Shown here piece after piece: positions 16,569 to 25,330 of a DNA stretch of 64,000 nt. The notes under the pieces were generated by a model. That model ran no database searches and was not told the DNA's origin. It saw only the letters and a program-made list of their open reading frames with translations. Origin of the DNA: Andreprevotia sp. IGB-42 (GTDB lineage Bacteria; Pseudomonadota; Gammaproteobacteria; Burkholderiales; Chitinibacteraceae). The stretch spans positions 247,309-311,308 of the forward strand of contig NZ_WXTX01000006.1 in NCBI RefSeq assembly GCF_009848685.1, given 5' to 3'. Within the stretch, counting starts at the first letter, position 1, and each line of letters starts with the position of its first letter. The position numbers and the translations under genes are program-made.

Positions 16569-16863
16569 TGCCGCCTCCTTCGATTGAAAACCTCCCCGGC
16601 AGGCGATGCATGCCGGGGGAATCATCTCATCGTGATTGCGGCGCGCAGCGATGCCTGTCAGTGGCAGGCGCTATCGTGTTGCCGGTGTTTGTCCTGTTCT
16701 GTGTGAGGCGACGGAAGCCCTGCCAGTGCCGCAGCGGGATGTCGCACTGCGGGCATGCACACGCTCCCGCATCCGACCGTCTTATCGGTGTTCTGCCTAC
16801 GGTAACGTCGTGCCGAGGAGTTCACGATAGCTGCACCAAATGCGTTTACGCAGGAGCTGCCTC

Positions 16864-17244
16864 ATGAATGCCCAACATCCGGTGTGCGCCCGACAGCCAT
16901 ACCTTGCTCCCTGGTTCATGCAACCAGGTACCTATCCCGGCCCGGCGGATCTGCCGCCACCGCAAACCACGCCGCCAGCCACCCAGCCGCCGGCGCAGCC
17001 TGGTTACCCGCGCCCACCGGAAATCGACCCGGTTATCGTTGATCCGCCGATCACCGACCCGTTGCCGCCGGGCGCGCCAGATCCGGTGCCGGTGGGCGTG
17101 CCGCCACGGCCACCGGGCCGCCGTGAAGACGAGCGCATCGATCCGGCAGTAGATCCCGGCCAGGATGCACCGTACTTTTCCAGGCTGCCACCGCGCAGCC
17201 CCACCGGCGCAATGATCATGCACGGCAACAGAACCCTGCATTGA
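16864..17244 (+). CDS. Proline-rich hypothetical protein, 126 aa
   Basis: Residues 20-100 are dominated by Pro (LPPPQTTPPATQPPAQPGY and DPVIVDPPITDPLPPGAPDP). There is no clear signal peptide or membrane segment. An AGGAG lies about eight bases before ATG 16864; another in-frame start at 16840 has weaker support. It could be a disordered surface or periplasm-spanning segment, but no export signal is visible. No homolog recognised. The opposite-strand frame is a compositional shadow. Confidence 0.6.
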   Translation: MNAQHPVCARQPYLAPWFMQPGTYPGPADLPPPQTTPPATQPPAQPGYPRPPEIDPVIVDPPITDPLPPGAPDPVPVGVPPRPPGRREDERIDPAVDPGQDAPYFSRLPPRSPTGAMIMHGNRTLH

Positions 17245-17501
17245 CCCGCGCTGCGGTGGCAGGAAAGTGGCACAAAGTGGCGAATGGCAAAGCCCGATGG
17301 GGAACCATTCGCCACGTTGCCATTTCCGCCCATCAGCAGTCTGCAGCAGCACAGCCGCACATGTAGGCCGCTGCTGGCAGCAGTATCGTCACAGGCTCAC
17401 ACCCGGCGGTTGATCAGTCCGGCATTGGTATCCCCGGCAAAAGCGTGAAATGGCAGCAGAACCGCCACAGGGCGGGCGTCATCCAACCATGAGGATCAGC
17501 C

Positions 17502-18467
17502 ATGAGCCATATCACCCTCGACGTCGCCAGCGACCCAGCCCTCTACGACAATGCCAATCGCGGCGCACCACGTGCCGGATGGGGCGCGGTGTTTGCCGGC
17601 GTGATCATCACCTTTGCCGTGCAGCTTTTCTTTACCGTATTGGGCGCAGGGCTGGGGTTCAGTATTGCCAGCAGCACGTTACCAAATAATGCACCGCCCG
17701 CAGCAGTGATCGGCCTGGGCACTGCATTGTGGTGGGGCCTGTCCAGCCTGATCGCGCTGATCTTGGGCGGCTGGACTGCAGCCAAGTTGTCCCACACCAC
17801 CGACAAGCGTGATGGTGCACTGCGTGGTTTCCTGGTATGGGCACTGGTTTCGGTGCTGGGGGTGGGCATGGTGATTGCGGTCTCCACCACCGTGGCGCGC
17901 AGTGTGCTGGCCAGTGCCAATCTTGCCGGCGTCACCATCGATGCCAGCCGGCTGGAACGGCGCAGCTATGGCGAGATCGATCCGTCGCAGCAAGCGCTGC
18001 TGGATGTGCACCGGGAAGTGCAGGCGTTCCTCAAGCAAAATCCGCCCGATGGATCGGAGAGCGAAATCGCTGCTGCCAATGTCGCCAGCGAAACCCGCGC
18101 TGCGCGCTTCATCGTCGCGGATGCCGATATCCGCCATGCGGTGGCGCGCATGGTGGGTGATCAACCGGGCAGCGACGAATACGCACGAGACCGTAAGGCG
18201 CTGGTGCAGCTGGTTGCCGGCCGCACCCACCTGACCGAACAACAGGCCGATCAGCGCGTTGCACAATGGGAGCAAGATTATCGCAATGCCCAGGGCAAGT
18301 TGAAGGTGGCATCGGACGAAGCAGCATCCGCTGCTGCAAAAACCGCCCTGTATACGGCGCTAGCCATGTTGCTGGGCGCCATTGCTGGTGTGGTTGGTGG
18401 CCTCGTAGGCACCCGGCCGCTTGTGGCTGTGACGGTGGTACGCGAGCACGATGTGATTGCGCGTTGA
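17502..18467 (+). CDS. Polytopic membrane protein of unknown function
   Basis: A 321-residue protein with three N-terminal transmembrane segments (AGVIITFAVQLFFTVLGAG about 32-50; LWWGLSSLIALILGGWTAA about 76-94; GFLVWALVSVLGVGMVIAV about 108-126). A hydrophilic helical domain follows (about 140-285), then a final C-terminal TM (LYTALAMLLGAIAGVVGGLVG). The N-terminal block AGWGAVFAGVIITFAVQLF is typical of unannotated membrane proteins found beside stress genes in proteobacteria. It starts after ATGAGGATCAGCC and ends before a strong terminator. Function not assigned. Confidence 0.85.
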   Translation: MSHITLDVASDPALYDNANRGAPRAGWGAVFAGVIITFAVQLFFTVLGAGLGFSIASSTLPNNAPPAAVIGLGTALWWGLSSLIALILGGWTAAKLSHTTDKRDGALRGFLVWALVSVLGVGMVIAVSTTVARSVLASANLAGVTIDASRLERRSYGEIDPSQQALLDVHREVQAFLKQNPPDGSESEIAAANVASETRAARFIVADADIRHAVARMVGDQPGSDEYARDRKALVQLVAGRTHLTEQQADQRVAQWEQDYRNAQGKLKVASDEAASAAAKTALYTALAMLLGAIAGVVGGLVGTRPLVAVTVVREHDVIAR

Positions 18468-18565
18468 TCGTTGCGGGTTGATCAAGCAATGATGCATGGC
18501 CTGTTGCCTTTGCTGCTTCGCGGGCATCCCCGATAGCATTGCCTGCCGCGCGATGTGGGCATATG

Positions 18566-18594
18566 AAAAAACCGGACACAGGGTCCGGTTTTTT
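18566..18594. terminator. Strong rho-independent terminator
   Basis: AAAAAACCGGAC, loop ACAG, with GTCCGGTTTTTT closing the stem. It is nearly symmetric and can work in both directions; it ends the membrane-protein transcript. Confidence 0.93.
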
Positions 18595-18599
18595 CATGG

Positions 18600-19325
18600 A
18601 TAAAGCTAACGGCTACCCGTGGCAGGCACAATCGTCAGGGTATTGCGCCAAGTGGCCCGGCCAGCAGATATCGATGCAGAGTTTGTCGTTTCCCCATAGG
18701 CACGCATCATTGCGTTGACTGCCAACGAAGCGCATCACAGCAGTCTTTCGATTGGCCATACGCCCAAGCACGAAGCGCTGTTCAGATGGTGCAAGGCTGA
18801 TGTTTGCGCCAGCGCATGCTGGTGTTTGCACGGACGGATTCCGCGGAAGTAATGAAGACTGGCGCCAGATCGGCCCGCGCCTGTTACCACCTTGTGCAGT
18901 CCGCCATCGCTGGATGGTTGCAGGCGAATCATTGCATCTGGACGACACCACAGGTTACAAGGCGCGGATCAAAAAACGGTTCAGTGCTGTCGGATTCCAG
19001 GCGAAAAACGATGCGCTGGCCGTTTCATCATGAACAAGGCCAATTCTGGTGAACGGCATGTCGCTTGCGAACTGGAGGGATAGATTAGGATCTTGCCTGC
19101 AACTGCTCGGTGTCGGATACCGTGATCGTGCGCTCGAACGCTGGCCATAAAGCGGCCTGCAAGGCTGGCGAGCCAAGCGATGTGGGATCCACCCGGATCG
19201 GTGAGGCTGCCAGATCCGCAGCGTAGCAGCGTCGCCCCGGATTGCAATTATCTCAGTCGCTGATTGCAGGCCCCGGGTGAGCCCTCAGTTGGTGTTTCAT
19301 TGCCGGGCCACCGTGTTGCCCGCGT
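18600..19325. other. Gene-poor stretch with probable decayed coding sequence
   Basis: No complete gene is convincing here. On the minus strand three protein-like pieces occur in different frames or are broken by stops. One is a stretch ending ITVSDTEQLQARS (about 19,090-19,245). Another contains MPFTRIGLVHDETASASF (about 18,955-19,050). The third has Cys-rich ending ICWPGHLAQYPDDCACHG (18,613-18,755). The middle and last pieces share one frame and are separated by a single TAA near 18,955. This looks like the remains of one or two genes, but no parent family is recognised. Confidence 0.35.
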
Positions 19326-19661
19326 TCAACGGCAAGCAGTGTGATACATCGCCCGGCCGCACAGCGGTGTCATGCCATGCAGCGGAAACGCCAGTTCCGC
19401 TTCCGCGCGGATGGCGGTGGTGGCCAGCGCTTCCTGCAAGCTGGCGCGTGCTGCATGCAGATTTGCGGTGCTGGGGTTGGCTACAGCCTGGTTCAGCTGC
19501 GTATGCACCTTGGCCCAGGTGGGGCGATGCACCTTGGCACCGGATTTGAACTTCACGTACACGTAATCAAGTGCGGCTTCCAGCGTGGCAAGGCTTTGCG
19601 GCAGCCAGGCTTCGGTTTCGCCTGTGTGTACGGGTTTGTCGAAATGGATCATAGGGTTCAT
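19326..19661 (-). CDS. Hypothetical protein, 111 aa
   Basis: A small soluble protein, start MNPMIHFDKPVHTGETEAW. It is helical in the middle (LATLEAALDYVYVKFKSGAKVH) and has a second helix (ANLHAARASLQEALATTAIRAEAEL). The frame extends to 19838, but that part overlaps a terminator, so the internal ATG was chosen; its ribosome-binding site is weak. No family recognised. It is preceded by the terminator of the dehydrogenase operon on the same strand, so it needs its own promoter. Confidence 0.55.
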   Translation of the reverse strand: MNPMIHFDKPVHTGETEAWLPQSLATLEAALDYVYVKFKSGAKVHRPTWAKVHTQLNQAVANPSTANLHAARASLQEALATTAIRAEAELAFPLHGMTPLCGRAMYHTACR

Positions 19662-19764
19662 GAATGTTGCTTGTCGCTGTTGCAGAGTAGTGGCGCATTG
19701 TGGGGCATGCACGCCAGCAGGAAGATCAGCGCGCTGCTGAAGGCGTTGTGGGATAACGCAGGAC

Positions 19765-19790
19765 AAAAAAACGACCCGCAGAGCGGGTCG
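19765..19790 (-). terminator. Terminator of the sugar/alcohol dehydrogenase operon
   Basis: Hairpin CGACCCGC/GCGGGTCG (19772-19790) with a seven-T run on the minus strand (19771-19765), 45 bases beyond the cytochrome c stop. Confidence 0.93.
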
Positions 19791-19834
19791 AAAGGGGAAG
19801 CTGGCCGGTCGTTGCCTCAGCGGCAACTGCCAGG

Positions 19835-21232
19835 TCATACATCGATATCGATGCGCACCGGTTTGCTGCGGCGTGGCCGCAGCAGCAAGGCCAGCACGAT
19901 CACCAGCAGCAGGATGGCGCCTACCAGCACTGCCTGTAGCAGCCAGGGCTTGCCGGCATTACCGGCGCGCCGCTGGCCGATATCCTTGCCGGTGACCGCT
20001 GCCGGTGCGTTACCGAACTGGCTGCGTACATAGTTGGTCAGCTGCGCCAGCTCGGCATCATCCAGCGTATCGCCGAAACCGGGCATGAAGCGCACATCCT
20101 TGCCATCGTCGCGCGTTACCCCATGCAGCAGCACCTGGATCAGGTTGGACGGGTCACGTGCCCCCGTAGTGCTGTTGTGCAGCAGTGCAGGGTAGTAGCC
20201 ATCTTCGCTGCCTTGCCCGCTGGCGCCATGGCAACTGGCACAGTTGGCGCTGAAGAGCTCGGCGGCACTGCCTGCGGTATTGCCAAGGCTGATGCCGCTG
20301 CTACCACGCAGGCGGGCTTCATCCCCGGCCGGGTTGCCCCAGGCAATGCGCGGCTTGCTGTCGCGGCTATCGTGTACCGGCGGGATTTCCCGCAGGTAGC
20401 GCAGCATGGCGCGCAAATCGGCTTCTTCCAGATGGCGCAGGCTGTTTTCAACCACTTCGGCCATCGGCCCCGCTGCCTGGCCATGGTTGGCGGCATTGCC
20501 GGTACGCAGGTAATCGAGTACCGCCTGATCGCTCCAGCTACCCAGCCCGCTGAGCGGATCACTGCTGATGTTGTAAGCCTGCCAGCCGTCGATCTCGCCG
20601 CCGGCGTAGCGCTTCTTGCCGGATAGCCCGAAGGTGGCAGTGCGCGGCGTATGGCATTCCTGGCAGTGGCCCAGCGCTTCTACCAGATACGCACCGCGTG
20701 TCCATTGCACGTCCTTGCCGGCCGGTACGGCCAGCGGGCCGGGGGTGAAGTTGATGGCTTTCCACCCGGCAATGGCCCAGCGCTGGTTGAATGGAAACGA
20801 TAGCCCTGTTTGCGCCACCGGGTTGCGCACCGCAGGCTGGCTGAACAGGTAGGCCTTGATGGCCAGTACATCGTCGCGGTTCAGTTTGGTATATGCGCTG
20901 TAGGGCATGGCCGGATAAAGATGGCGTCCGTCCTTGCCGATGCCATCATGCAGCGCACGGTAAAAATCATCGTCGCTCCAGCTGCCGATCCCGGTTTCCT
21001 GGTCTGGCGTGATGTTCGATCCATAAATCGTGCCCAGCGGCGTCTGCAGTGCGTAGCCACCGGCAAACGGGCGGGATTTTTCGGCGGTGTGGCAGGCAAT
21101 GCAATCGGCAGCACGGGTCAGGTATTCGCCGCGCTTGATCCGTTCGACATCGGCATCCGCTGCGCATGCCGCAGCGCCAGACAAAGCGGGAAGCAAGGCC
21201 GCAAGCAGCAACGTGGGCAGGCGGGATGTCAT
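19835..21232 (-). CDS. Tri-haem cytochrome c subunit of a membrane-bound FAD dehydrogenase
   Basis: A 465-residue protein with Sec signal peptide (TLLLAALLPALSGAAACA). It has three CXXCH haem sites: CIACH (about 43), CQECH (about 190) and CASCH (about 332). A C-terminal membrane anchor is present (LLQAVLVGAILLLVIVLALLL). This is the electron-accepting subunit that passes electrons from the GMC flavoprotein to ubiquinone in gluconate, sorbitol and fructose dehydrogenase complexes. The start at 21232 follows GAAGGAGG and overlaps the GMC stop by four bases. It is the last gene of the three-gene operon. Confidence 0.93.
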   Translation of the reverse strand: MTSRLPTLLLAALLPALSGAAACAADADVERIKRGEYLTRAADCIACHTAEKSRPFAGGYALQTPLGTIYGSNITPDQETGIGSWSDDDFYRALHDGIGKDGRHLYPAMPYSAYTKLNRDDVLAIKAYLFSQPAVRNPVAQTGLSFPFNQRWAIAGWKAINFTPGPLAVPAGKDVQWTRGAYLVEALGHCQECHTPRTATFGLSGKKRYAGGEIDGWQAYNISSDPLSGLGSWSDQAVLDYLRTGNAANHGQAAGPMAEVVENSLRHLEEADLRAMLRYLREIPPVHDSRDSKPRIAWGNPAGDEARLRGSSGISLGNTAGSAAELFSANCASCHGASGQGSEDGYYPALLHNSTTGARDPSNLIQVLLHGVTRDDGKDVRFMPGFGDTLDDAELAQLTNYVRSQFGNAPAAVTGKDIGQRRAGNAGKPWLLQAVLVGAILLLVIVLALLLRPRRSKPVRIDIDV

Positions 21233-22830
21233 GCGGCCTCCTTCTGCAGGGCATCGGCAATGCGCAATGCCAGCGCGGCAATGGTCAGCGTGCAGTTGAC
21301 GGTGCCCGCACTGGCCATGACGGCGCCGCTGGCTATCCACAGATTGTCGTGGTCATGGGTGCGACAATCGGCATTCACCACCGAATTGTTGCCGTCGCTT
21401 CCCATGATGGTGGTGCCCATGATGTGGTTGTTGGGGGCAAATTCGTCATCGAAATAGATTTCCGTACCGCCAAACAGCTGGGCAATCTGCGCGTAGGCTT
21501 CATGCGTATGCACGGCGCTTTTCTGCACGTAGTCATCGATGCTGTAGGTAATTTCGGGGCGGGCCAGGCCCAGCGCATCGCGCTGGCTGCTGCTCGGCAC
21601 GATGCGGTTGTACGGGTTGGGCAGGATGTCATGGAAACTGTTGATATTGACCGTGCGTGCCGCGCGGCGGCGGATTTCCGCATCCAGCGCCGGCCCCACC
21701 AGGCCCATGCCCAGCGCCGTTTCCGTGGCTTGGCGCACGCGCGCGCCGTTGTTCAGGTGCAATTTCTTGCCGGCGTAGCCGCTGCGGAAATCGCCATCGC
21801 GCAGGTTGACGATAGAAGTCATTTCCATCGGGCCACGGCCAGGCCATAAATCCTCGTTGGCAAGGAAGGTCACACCGGTGCCCGGGTGATCCATCAGGTT
21901 GCGCCCCACCTGGTCAGAGCGGTTGGCCACGCCGGCGCTGTACTTGTCGGTGGACATCAGCAACAGCTTGGGTATCTCGATGCCATTGGCGGCCAGCACG
22001 AACTGCCGGCCGCTTACCCGGTGCGATACCCCGGCCGGGTCTTTGTAATGAACAGCCGCCACATGGTCTTTGGCGTCCAGCTCCACCTTGTAGACCACCG
22101 CGTTGGCCAGCACGCGCGCACCGGCCCGCTCGGCTTTTTCCACATGTACGATGCCGCCATACATGGCGCCGATCGGGCAGATGGGCATGCAGTTGTTGTT
22201 GCCGCAACAGGTTGGGCGGGTGTCGTAGGGGCGGCTGTTGCGTGCCACCGGCTCGGATACCACCCGGAAACCGTTACCGCCCAACACCTCCTGAAAACGC
22301 TGGTCGTTCCACGACAGCGGCAATGCATCCATCGGGTAAGGGCGGCTGCGCGGCGAGCCCAGATCGGTGCCGTCGTTGGGGCCGGAAACGCCCAGCTCGA
22401 TCTCGGCCTTGGCATAGAAGGATTCCAGGTCCTGATACGCCAGCGGCCAGTCGCGCCCCACGCCATAGGTGGACTGCATGCGGAAATCCACCGGCAGGAA
22501 ACGCCAGGTGGCCGCCGCCCAGTGCCAGGTGGTACCGCCCACCACCCGCAGGTATTGCGAGTTGTACTTGTGGGTGCCCTTGAGGATCAGGTAATCGTTA
22601 GGCGGAGCGTATTGCGGGTGCGGTGCATGCACGGCAGGCGGGTAGGGCGAAGAATAATCATCCTTGAACGGCGTATTGCGATAGTTCTCCACAATGCGCC
22701 AGCGCTCCAGTCGCGGACCGGCTTCCAGCAACAGTACCGATGCGCCACTGCTGGCCAGCTGATGCGCAATCAGCGCGCCGGCCACGCCAGAACCAACCAC
22801 AACGATATCGGCAGATTCAGTATTTGCCAC
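21229..22830 (-). CDS. GMC-family FAD dehydrogenase large subunit (sorbitol/gluconate/fructose dehydrogenase type)
   Basis: A 533-residue flavoprotein. The N-terminus has the Rossmann fold DIVVVGSGVAGALIAHQL and LLLEAGPRLERW. The middle has GTTWHWAAATWRFLP (flavin region), CCGNNNCMPICPIGAMYGG (a Cys cluster typical of gluconate-dehydrogenase large subunits, possibly an Fe-S site) and LAANGIEIPKLLL. The C-terminus has NHIMGTTIMG (active-site His), then a GTVNCTLTIAALALR segment. No own signal peptide: export with the Tat-signal small subunit is the rule for this family. The GTG start follows GGAAG; no in-frame ATG is available nearby. Confidence 0.93.
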   Translation of the reverse strand: MANTESADIVVVGSGVAGALIAHQLASSGASVLLLEAGPRLERWRIVENYRNTPFKDDYSSPYPPAVHAPHPQYAPPNDYLILKGTHKYNSQYLRVVGGTTWHWAAATWRFLPVDFRMQSTYGVGRDWPLAYQDLESFYAKAEIELGVSGPNDGTDLGSPRSRPYPMDALPLSWNDQRFQEVLGGNGFRVVSEPVARNSRPYDTRPTCCGNNNCMPICPIGAMYGGIVHVEKAERAGARVLANAVVYKVELDAKDHVAAVHYKDPAGVSHRVSGRQFVLAANGIEIPKLLLMSTDKYSAGVANRSDQVGRNLMDHPGTGVTFLANEDLWPGRGPMEMTSIVNLRDGDFRSGYAGKKLHLNNGARVRQATETALGMGLVGPALDAEIRRRAARTVNINSFHDILPNPYNRIVPSSSQRDALGLARPEITYSIDDYVQKSAVHTHEAYAQIAQLFGGTEIYFDDEFAPNNHIMGTTIMGSDGNNSVVNADCRTHDHDNLWIASGAVMASAGTVNCTLTIAALALRIADALQKEAA

Positions 22831-22850
22831 GATGCGCTTCCATGAGTTGC

Positions 22851-23495
22851 TCAGGCCACCACGGCCTGGCCCGGCTTCAGCGCGGGATTGGTTTTCCAGT
22901 AGCCGGGCGCGGCGCGGCAATAGCTGGGGATGGTCACCACATCGCGCACCACGTTGTTGCCCAGCGCCATCTCGTACGCCACCACCCGGCTGCTTTGCCC
23001 TGGCTGCGTACCCAGCGTGCCACCGCGATACCACGCACCGACGATGCTCATCAGCGTTGCCGACAATGCCGGATCATTCTTGACGGCCATTTGCAGTGCC
23101 GCTGCATCTGCCGGCTTGAGCAGCCGCGCCTGTTGCCACAGCTGCGCCGCCTTATGCGCAAAACCGCGATCGGTGGTGCCCAGCAACGCATACAGCCGCT
23201 GCCCCACGGTGGTATCCAGCTGCGGCCTGCCGGTCAGCAGTTTCGACAGGCTGAGGAATTTGTTCAGGTCATCTGTTACCGCGGTAGCCGGTGGCTGCGC
23301 ACCGGCGATGGGCACCAGCCAGCGTGGCAGCATGGTCATCGCAGCCGCCCCCGCGACTGCCAGCAGCAGCGAGCGCCGCTGCGCCTGGTAGGAGGAATGC
23401 GAGGAAGAATCGGGTTCAATGGTTGGTACGGTGCTACAGGATGCAGCGGATGTCAGTTCGCCATCGGCCATAGGGCGCTCCACCGGGTAGGACAA
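22851..23495 (-). CDS. Small (Tat-signal) subunit of the FAD dehydrogenase, FAD-SLDH family
   Basis: A 214-residue protein with a twin-arginine-type leader (QAQRRSLLLAVAGAAAMTMLP, about 38-58), which would carry the folded complex to the periplasm. The body matches the membrane-bound sorbitol/fructose dehydrogenase small subunit: FLSLSKLLTGRPQLD, LMSIVGAWYRGGTLG, MALGNNVVRDVVTIPSYCRAAPGYW. First gene of the operon; 20 bases separate it from the GMC gene. An in-frame ATG at 23471 is an alternative start. The gene order small-large-cytochrome equals sldSLC of acetic acid bacteria. The actual substrate is not deducible. Confidence 0.9.
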   Translation of the reverse strand: MSYPVERPMADGELTSAASCSTVPTIEPDSSSHSSYQAQRRSLLLAVAGAAAMTMLPRWLVPIAGAQPPATAVTDDLNKFLSLSKLLTGRPQLDTTVGQRLYALLGTTDRGFAHKAAQLWQQARLLKPADAAALQMAVKNDPALSATLMSIVGAWYRGGTLGTQPGQSSRVVAYEMALGNNVVRDVVTIPSYCRAAPGYWKTNPALKPGQAVVA

Positions 23496-23700
23496 TGGGT
23501 AGAGTGTGTGGGCTGCAAATGATCAAAACAGCAAGGGGACCAGCCTAAGTTGTGCAGGCAGATCACAGGCTGCCATGTCGGCATGCGCCGACACTGGGCC
23601 GCGAAGGGCGGAATGCGATTCACATTGCCGAAACCATCAGGGCTACGCAAAACAGCGACAATCATGTTTCCGGCTCATCTCGGGTAGTTATCAAATAGCA

Positions 23701-23729
23701 TTGACTAATTGATTAGTCATTACTATTGT
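23701..23729 (+). promoter_or_regulatory. Probable sigma70 promoter of the arsR-type gene
   Basis: TTGACT (23701-23706, five of six matches to the -35 consensus), 17-base spacer, TATTGT (23724-23729). A start site six or seven bases downstream would coincide with the ATG at 23736, implying a leaderless mRNA. Confidence 0.65.
23702..23719. promoter_or_regulatory. Palindromic operator in the arsR promoter
   Basis: Eight-base arms TGACTAAT/ATTAGTCA with a two-base centre. It overlaps the -35 element and spacer, as expected for an autoregulating ArsR/SmtB repressor. Confidence 0.75.
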
Positions 23730-23735
23730 ATTTCC

Positions 23736-24065
23736 ATGAGTGAAACAGAGACCATCACTGCTGTCATGCGTGCACTTGCTGACCCTACCCGGCGGGCAGT
23801 GTTCGAGCGCATTGTCAATTCGGACGAAATCACCGTCGTCGAGCTAACCCGTAACAGCAGCGTTACCCAGGGGGCTATCTCGCAGCACCTGAAGGCATTG
23901 AAACAGGCTGGCCTTGTCTGCGAGCGCCCCGAGGGCCGCAATGTTTATTACCGCGCCCAACCGGATGGCTTGGCGCCGCTGGCTGACTGGATGAGCCACT
24001 ATGGTGTTTTCTGGCGCGAACGCTTTGCCAACCTGAGAAACCTGCTGAAGGAAATCGACCCATGA
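23736..24065 (+). CDS. ArsR/SmtB-family transcriptional regulator
   Basis: A 109-residue winged-helix repressor. Helix-turn-helix region: ALADPTRRAVFERIVN followed by TVVELTRNSSVTQGAISQHLKALKQAGLV, with wing RPEGRNVYYRAQP. The typical metal-binding CxC is absent, placing it in the PadR/ArsR subgroup often paired with SRPBCC proteins. The reading frame could begin with TTG at 23709, but that lies inside the operator; ATG 23736 is preferred although it has no Shine-Dalgarno. Last four bases overlap the next gene (ATGA). Confidence 0.9.
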   Translation: MSETETITAVMRALADPTRRAVFERIVNSDEITVVELTRNSSVTQGAISQHLKALKQAGLVCERPEGRNVYYRAQPDGLAPLADWMSHYGVFWRERFANLRNLLKEIDP

Positions 24066-24541
24066 ACCAAGCCGTAACGCCGCAGACCCAGGCCATCGTG
24101 GTCGACGAGATTTTTCCGCATGCGCCGGCGCTCATCTGGAAAGTATTGACCAGCGGTGAGCTGATCGGGCGCTGGTTGATGGCTCCGCAAGGATTCGAAG
24201 CTGTGGTTGGCAGCCATTTCACTTTTCAGACCACGCCAGCGGGTCAATGGGACGGCATCATTCATTGTGAGGTGCTGGAAGTCGTGCCGAATGAGCGCTT
24301 GTCCTATGCGTGGCTGGGTGGTCACGAAGGCAATGATGGCTACGGCTCAAAGCTGGAAACGGTGGTTACCTTCACCCTGTCGCAAACGGACGCGGGCACA
24401 CGCCTGCGTCTGGTGCATGAAGGTTTTGTGCTGCCGAAGAATGACACCGCCTATCGCAACATGAGCGAAGGCTGGAAGAAGGTGGTCAGCAAACTCGATA
24501 CGGTGGTTACCGAAACAGCTTCTACACCAACGTTGCATTGA
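24062..24541 (+). CDS. SRPBCC/AHSA1 (activator of Hsp90 homolog-like) domain protein
   Basis: A 159-residue START/Bet v1-fold protein. Landmarks: EIFPHAPALIWKVLTSGELIGRWL at the N-terminus (helix-grip start), VVGSHFTFQTTP, GIIHCEVLEVVPNERLSYAWLGG, TLSQTDAGTRLRLVHEGF and the C-terminal helix MSEGWKKVVSKLD. AHSA1-like proteins next to ArsR regulators are a common pair; they probably bind a small hydrophobic ligand. Translationally coupled to the regulator. Confidence 0.92.
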   Translation: MNQAVTPQTQAIVVDEIFPHAPALIWKVLTSGELIGRWLMAPQGFEAVVGSHFTFQTTPAGQWDGIIHCEVLEVVPNERLSYAWLGGHEGNDGYGSKLETVVTFTLSQTDAGTRLRLVHEGFVLPKNDTAYRNMSEGWKKVVSKLDTVVTETASTPTLH

Positions 24542-24558
24542 AGAGCAGGGAGAAGAGC

Positions 24559-24972
24559 ATGAGCACATCCTATACCGGTGGTTGCGCCTGTGGCGCGATC
24601 CGCTACGAGATCTCTGGCGAACCGGCCGTCATGGTTGATTGCCAGTGCAGGCAATGCCAGCGCGATAGCGGTACCGGGCATCAATCACACCTGACTTTTG
24701 TTGCGGCCCAGATAAAGGTCGAAGGCGAGGCTTCCCACTGGCAGACCATCGGCGATGGCGGAACCGTGAAGCAGCGCGCTTTTTGCCCGACATGCGGTTC
24801 ACCGGTTTATCTGACATTCCCGGCCATGCCGGATGTGTTCATCGTTACGCCGGCCAGTCTTGATGACCCCGGCCGCTACCGGCCACAACTGGTGTCCTGG
24901 ACCGATGCCGGCCACGCTTGGGATTACCTGGATCCGGAGGTGCCGAAATTCGAGAAGATGCCGACAGCGTGA
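24559..24972 (+). CDS. GFA-family (glutathione-dependent formaldehyde-activating enzyme-like) protein
   Basis: A 137-residue zinc protein with the fold's Cys pairs: GGCACGAIRYE (about 8-18), DCQCRQCQRDSG (about 32-43) and CPTCGSPVY (about 83-91). These bind two zinc ions. Members act on glutathione adducts or are of unknown function. GGGAG precedes the ATG at 24559; a frame seven codons longer lacks this. Third gene of the arsR-SRPBCC-GFA operon, 17 bases after the previous stop. Confidence 0.93.
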   Translation: MSTSYTGGCACGAIRYEISGEPAVMVDCQCRQCQRDSGTGHQSHLTFVAAQIKVEGEASHWQTIGDGGTVKQRAFCPTCGSPVYLTFPAMPDVFIVTPASLDDPGRYRPQLVSWTDAGHAWDYLDPEVPKFEKMPTA

Positions 24973-25330
24973 AAGGCCGCAAGGCGGAGAAGCTGCTTAT
25001 CCGGCATGGCGGGCGGGCGCTGGATGAGGCCCGCAGTGGGTTTGCCCGTTGCCGGATCATGCAGCGCCCAATCTGAAGATGATGAACCCGAATCGCAGCT
25101 GGAATCCGAACTGTTGCCGGAATCGCAAGTCGAGCTGCGGGAGCCGGCATTATTACCGCTGCCCCGGTCCGGGGCAGAGGATGAATTATCCGGAAAATCC
25201 CTCCTGCTATCTGCAAGATTGGTGAGCCTTTGTGCTTGCACGTTCTGTTCAGTGCTACCCAACAGTAGCGCAGCGAGAACAGCAGGAATGTCGCCACTGC
25301 AATGACCACCGCCGTGGTGCCGCAGGCTGC
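24973..25330. other. Intergenic region with an ambiguous Ser-rich minus-strand ORF
   Basis: Between two convergent genes. A minus-strand frame (about 25300-24924) starts with a hydrophobic leader-like stretch (PAVLAALLLGST), then becomes Ser/Asp-rich (SSTCDSGNSSDSSCDSG), but it lacks a good start codon and runs into the GFA gene. An overlapping minus-strand frame beginning MVIAVATFLLFSLRYC has a better start. I could not decide whether either is real. Confidence 0.3.

Noticed and set aside
22831..23034. Extended N-terminus of the GMC subunit
   Set aside because: The extension overlaps the small-subunit gene in another frame and the Rossmann motif starts right after the GTG at 22830.
23709..23735. 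TTG start extending the ArsR protein by nine residues
   Set aside because: It would place the start inside the operator and the promoter spacer; the added residues have no family support.
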